This document shows positions 5,578-7,571 of a DNA stretch of 7,571 nt, piece by piece. Both the position numbers and the translations under genes were made by a program. The DNA is from DATFWC01 sp045801465 (GTDB taxonomy: Bacteria; Pseudomonadota; Alphaproteobacteria; Rhizobiales; Xanthobacteraceae), in assembly GCA_045801465.1 (NCBI GenBank), contig JBJMSU010000166.1, positions 1 through 7,571 on the forward strand. Direction: 5' to 3'. The notes under the pieces were generated by a model, which saw only the letters and a program-made list of their open reading frames with translations, did no database searches and was not told the DNA's origin. Numbering within the stretch: position 1 is the first letter of the stretch; every line of letters begins with the position of its first letter.

Positions 5578-5582
5578 TCACG
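5547..5582. repeat. 11-bp perfect inverted repeat overlapping the hydroxylase stop codon; possible terminator
   Basis: CGTGATGTCGC (5547-5557) is exactly complementary to GCGACATCACG (5572-5582), with a 14-nt loop. GCCAATTGGC (5564-5573) is a second perfect palindrome that uses part of the loop and the right arm, so two alternative folds are possible. The TGA stop of the minus-strand hydroxylase gene (5580-5578) lies in one arm. No T-tract follows on the minus strand. The position at the very end of the gene suits a terminator or an mRNA 3'-end stabilising hairpin. Confidence 0.55.
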
Positions 5583-7263
5583 CAACCTTCCGCGCGGGTG
5601 CATCGCCAGCGCCACGCACCAGATCGATGAGCGCGACCGGATCAGGCGGTTCCTCGTCGCCGCGCCATGCCACGTGCCGGTCCGGACGTAGCAGCACGAG
5701 CCTATGTGGATAGAGCGATTGCGCATTGCGCGCATCGACCTCGACAATTTTCACAGGAACCCTGCGCCAGGCCGCCGCATCGATGATGCCCGAAATGCGC
5801 GCGCGCGGATCGAAGCGGAGCAGCGCAAAGTTGTCTCCGCACGCATCGTAGAGTGAACAACGTCCGTCGAGCCATAAGTGCGGCGCCCGGCAACCCGGAA
5901 CCGAGGAGGATTCGAACCGGCCCATCGAATAGACTGGGTGCGGTGCTCCGTCATAGGCGATGATCGGCGAGTTGGCGTAGAAATAGCCGAAATTCAATCC
6001 GCCACAGCACTGCTGCTGGATATAGAGATCGTAGGCTTCCCGGCCCAAGGCGGCTCGGGCCGCCTCGCCGATTTCGTCCTGCCGTTCGATATCGGAGGAA
6101 ACCTCGCGCCGCTGCTGCGACACATCCTTGGCCATGTTGAATGCGAATCGCGACACTTGGTCGGTGATCGGCTGGCGCTCCGCTTGATAAGCTTCAAGGA
6201 TGCTCGGCGCCGCCCAGCCACTCAGCACGGCGGCCAGCATCCATGACAGGTTCGCGGCATCGGCGATGCCGGCATTCATGCCGTAGCCGGCATGCGGGAT
6301 CCAAAGATGCGCGGCGTCGCCGGCGATAAAGACACGGCCATTCTGGAAGCGATCAGCGACCAGCCGGCGGCCAACCCAGTCCTCCTTGGAAATCACTTCG
6401 TATTCGAACTCGGGGCCCACGCCCAGGATCTGCCGGATGGCCCAGTCGCGATCGATCGAATCGTAATCCGGCTCGTCGTTGTAGAGAAAATTGTGGATGA
6501 GCCAGGTCTCCTTGCCGTCAACCGCCATCATGGTGCCGCAGCGGCGCGGGTTGAAGGCGAGATACATCCAGGCTGGTTGCCCGGGAAGCAGACCGATCAG
6601 CTTAGGCGCACGGACGTGCGTCGACTGCACGCGCTGATACGCCGCGATCCCGGTCATCTCGGCGCCGATGGCGTGCCGCACGGTCGAGCGCCCTCCGTCG
6701 CAGCCCACGAGATAGCGGCAGCGAATCGAAACCGGTTCGCCGCTATCGAGATCGTGCGCGACCGCGGTGACGCTCTCCCGGTCCTGGGACAATTCCTCGA
6801 ATCGCGTACGGTTGAGGATGCGGATCCGAGGCTGGGCCGCGGCATGCGCAAACAAGACCGGTTCGAGAAACAACTGGTTGATCCGATGCGGCGGCTCCGG
6901 GGTCGGCCACCAACTGTCATCACCCTGTTCGCCGCGCGCTCGACCCGCACGCGACGGCAATTTGATCCGCGAAAGCTCGATGCCGGTCGCCGTCACACAG
7001 AATGATACGTCGTTGCGATATTCAGCCGGCAGGCCGATATCGCGAATTTTTTCCGCCAGCCCGAGCCTGCGAAAGATTTCCATCGAGCGGGCCGACACCT
7101 GGTTGCATTTGACGTTCGGCGGTTCGCCGGCACGCCGGATTTCGGTCATGGTCACGTCGATGCCGCGCGAAGCGAGATCCATGGCAAGCGTAAGGCCGAC
7201 CGGCCCGGCGCCGACAATCAAGACAGGGGCCTCAATCGACGGACTCATGGTGCGTTCGATCAT
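5578..7263 (-). CDS. FAD-dependent aromatic hydroxylase (PheA/TfdB/MhpA-type flavoprotein monooxygenase)
   Basis: The predicted cytoplasmic class A flavoprotein monooxygenase uses NAD(P)H and O2 to hydroxylate a phenolic ring. Its 561 residues match the usual 530-620 range. The Rossmann GxGxxG motif is GAGPVG at 18-23. The DG motif is VGCDGGRSTVRHAIG (186-200), and the GD motif GRVFIAGDAAH (309-319) continues into the FAD ribityl-binding HAGYGMNAGIADAANLSW (324-341). A C-terminal segment with SPIIAYDGA, PGCRAPHLWL and SLYDACGDNFALL (about 432-483) matches the thioredoxin-like C-terminal domain of the PheA/TfdB/MhpA group rather than the shorter p-hydroxybenzoate hydroxylases. The exact phenolic substrate cannot be read from the sequence. 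Start: ATG at 7263, with in-frame ATG at 7248 (Met6) almost equally good, as neither has a clear ribosome site. It lies 74 bp downstream of a LigA-like gene on the same strand, so hydroxylation followed by extradiol cleavage in one pathway is likely. Confidence 0.9.
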   Translation of the reverse strand: MIERTMSPSIEAPVLIVGAGPVGLTLAMDLASRGIDVTMTEIRRAGEPPNVKCNQVSARSMEIFRRLGLAEKIRDIGLPAEYRNDVSFCVTATGIELSRIKLPSRAGRARGEQGDDSWWPTPEPPHRINQLFLEPVLFAHAAAQPRIRILNRTRFEELSQDRESVTAVAHDLDSGEPVSIRCRYLVGCDGGRSTVRHAIGAEMTGIAAYQRVQSTHVRAPKLIGLLPGQPAWMYLAFNPRRCGTMMAVDGKETWLIHNFLYNDEPDYDSIDRDWAIRQILGVGPEFEYEVISKEDWVGRRLVADRFQNGRVFIAGDAAHLWIPHAGYGMNAGIADAANLSWMLAAVLSGWAAPSILEAYQAERQPITDQVSRFAFNMAKDVSQQRREVSSDIERQDEIGEAARAALGREAYDLYIQQQCCGGLNFGYFYANSPIIAYDGAPHPVYSMGRFESSSVPGCRAPHLWLDGRCSLYDACGDNFALLRFDPRARISGIIDAAAWRRVPVKIVEVDARNAQSLYPHRLVLLRPDRHVAWRGDEEPPDPVALIDLVRGAGDAPARKVA

Positions 7264-7337
7264 TCTCGTTGGCGATCCTGGGCCATGCCGTTTGCGATTG
7301 GACAGCGCTCAACGCAAACCGGAGCGGCACGATGGCT

Positions 7338-7571
7338 TCAATGCCGGCCATCGCCCTCTGCGTCGCCGGCGCACGCGCGGATGCGCTCGTTGTAGAGCGG
7401 CAGGGTGAGGCCGCACACCTCGAAGCGCGGCAGGTAGCCCATCAGGAAGGCGTTGACGCCGAGCCGGTAGAGCGTGGCGACATCGCCGGCGATCAGCGCC
7501 GCGCGTTCCTGCGGCGTAAGGTCATACTTTGCGATCGCGGCAGCGGGGTCCGCCTTCATGGCTGCCCGGAA
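7338..7571 (-). CDS. LigA-like small subunit of an extradiol ring-cleavage dioxygenase, N-terminus off the window
   Basis: Reading from the right edge on the minus strand the frame is open: FRAA, then MKADPAAAIAKYDLTPQERAA and ALIAGDVATLYRLGVNAFLMGYLPRF, ending GDAEGDGRH with TGA at 7340-7338. The string FR-x-x-M-KADP-A-A, LT-x-x-ERAAL-x-x-GDV-x-LY-x-LGVN is typical of the protocatechuate 4,5-dioxygenase alpha-subunit (LigA) superfamily, including its small stand-alone versions. The Met at 7559 corresponds to an internal position in the family and has no ribosome site in front of it. I therefore treat the gene as running off the edge rather than starting there. The small helical subunit caps the active site of a LigB-type non-haem Fe(II) catalytic subunit, which is not in the window and would be expected further upstream. 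The tail after RFEVCGL is unfamiliar and may be lineage-specific. Confidence 0.75.
   Translation of the reverse strand, partial: FRAAMKADPAAAIAKYDLTPQERAALIAGDVATLYRLGVNAFLMGYLPRFEVCGLTLPLYNERIRACAGDAEGDGRH

Noticed and set aside
6292..7005. Plus-strand open frame of 237 codons inside the hydroxylase gene
   Set aside because: Antisense shadow; the minus-strand frame contains all three FAD-monooxygenase motifs in the right order.
7338..7559. Complete 73-residue protein starting at the Met at 7559
   Set aside because: The frame stays open to the window edge, the Met has no ribosome site, and the FR-x-x-M-KADP pattern is internal in LigA-type subunits, so the gene is treated as truncated by the window.

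Overview
The window is GC-rich and bacterial. Its codon use and its proteins (a FadJ-type C-terminus, a lanmodulin-like EF-hand protein, an SLT-SPOR lytic transglycosylase) point to an alphaproteobacterium of the Hyphomicrobiales, roughly the Bradyrhizobium / Methylobacterium neighbourhood. This placement is an inference from protein character, not a measured affiliation. I see no tRNA, rRNA, CRISPR array, transposase or origin.

Layout. (1) 1-147, plus strand: the last 48 codons of a fadJ-like beta-oxidation gene. An inverted repeat that includes its stop codon separates it from the convergent gene. (2) 228-2678, minus strand: a complete TonB-dependent outer-membrane receptor. (3) 2679-2881: a divergent promoter region with a 29-bp imperfect dyad. 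(4) 2882-3793, plus strand: an exported lytic transglycosylase with a C-terminal SPOR-like domain. (5) 3893-4306, plus strand: a secreted protein with four EF-hands. Its Pro-at-position-2 loops, its 12/13/12-residue loop spacing and its C-terminal motif match lanmodulin, the periplasmic lanthanide-binding protein. (6) 4307-5577: a lower-GC block containing a minus-strand SGNH/GDSL hydrolase, flanked on both sides by related palindromic elements. (7) 5578-7571, minus strand: an FAD-dependent aromatic hydroxylase preceded by the C-terminal part of a LigA-like extradiol dioxygenase small subunit. This looks like part of an aromatic-degradation operon that continues past the right edge.

The most interesting part is 228-4306: a TonB receptor, a periplasmic peptidoglycan enzyme and a lanmodulin homologue side by side. 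In Methylorubrum extorquens lanM lies next to the TonB receptor gene lutH of the lanthanide-uptake cluster, so a rare-earth acquisition locus is a reasonable hypothesis here. The lanmodulin homologue is unusual because EF loops 2 and 3 have lost ligands while loops 1 and 4 are intact. No xoxF, lut ABC transporter or PQQ gene is in the window, so the metal assignment of the receptor is inference.

The right-hand module (hydroxylase plus LigA-like subunit) suggests hydroxylation of a phenolic substrate followed by meta ring cleavage. It appears unrelated to the left-hand envelope and metal module.
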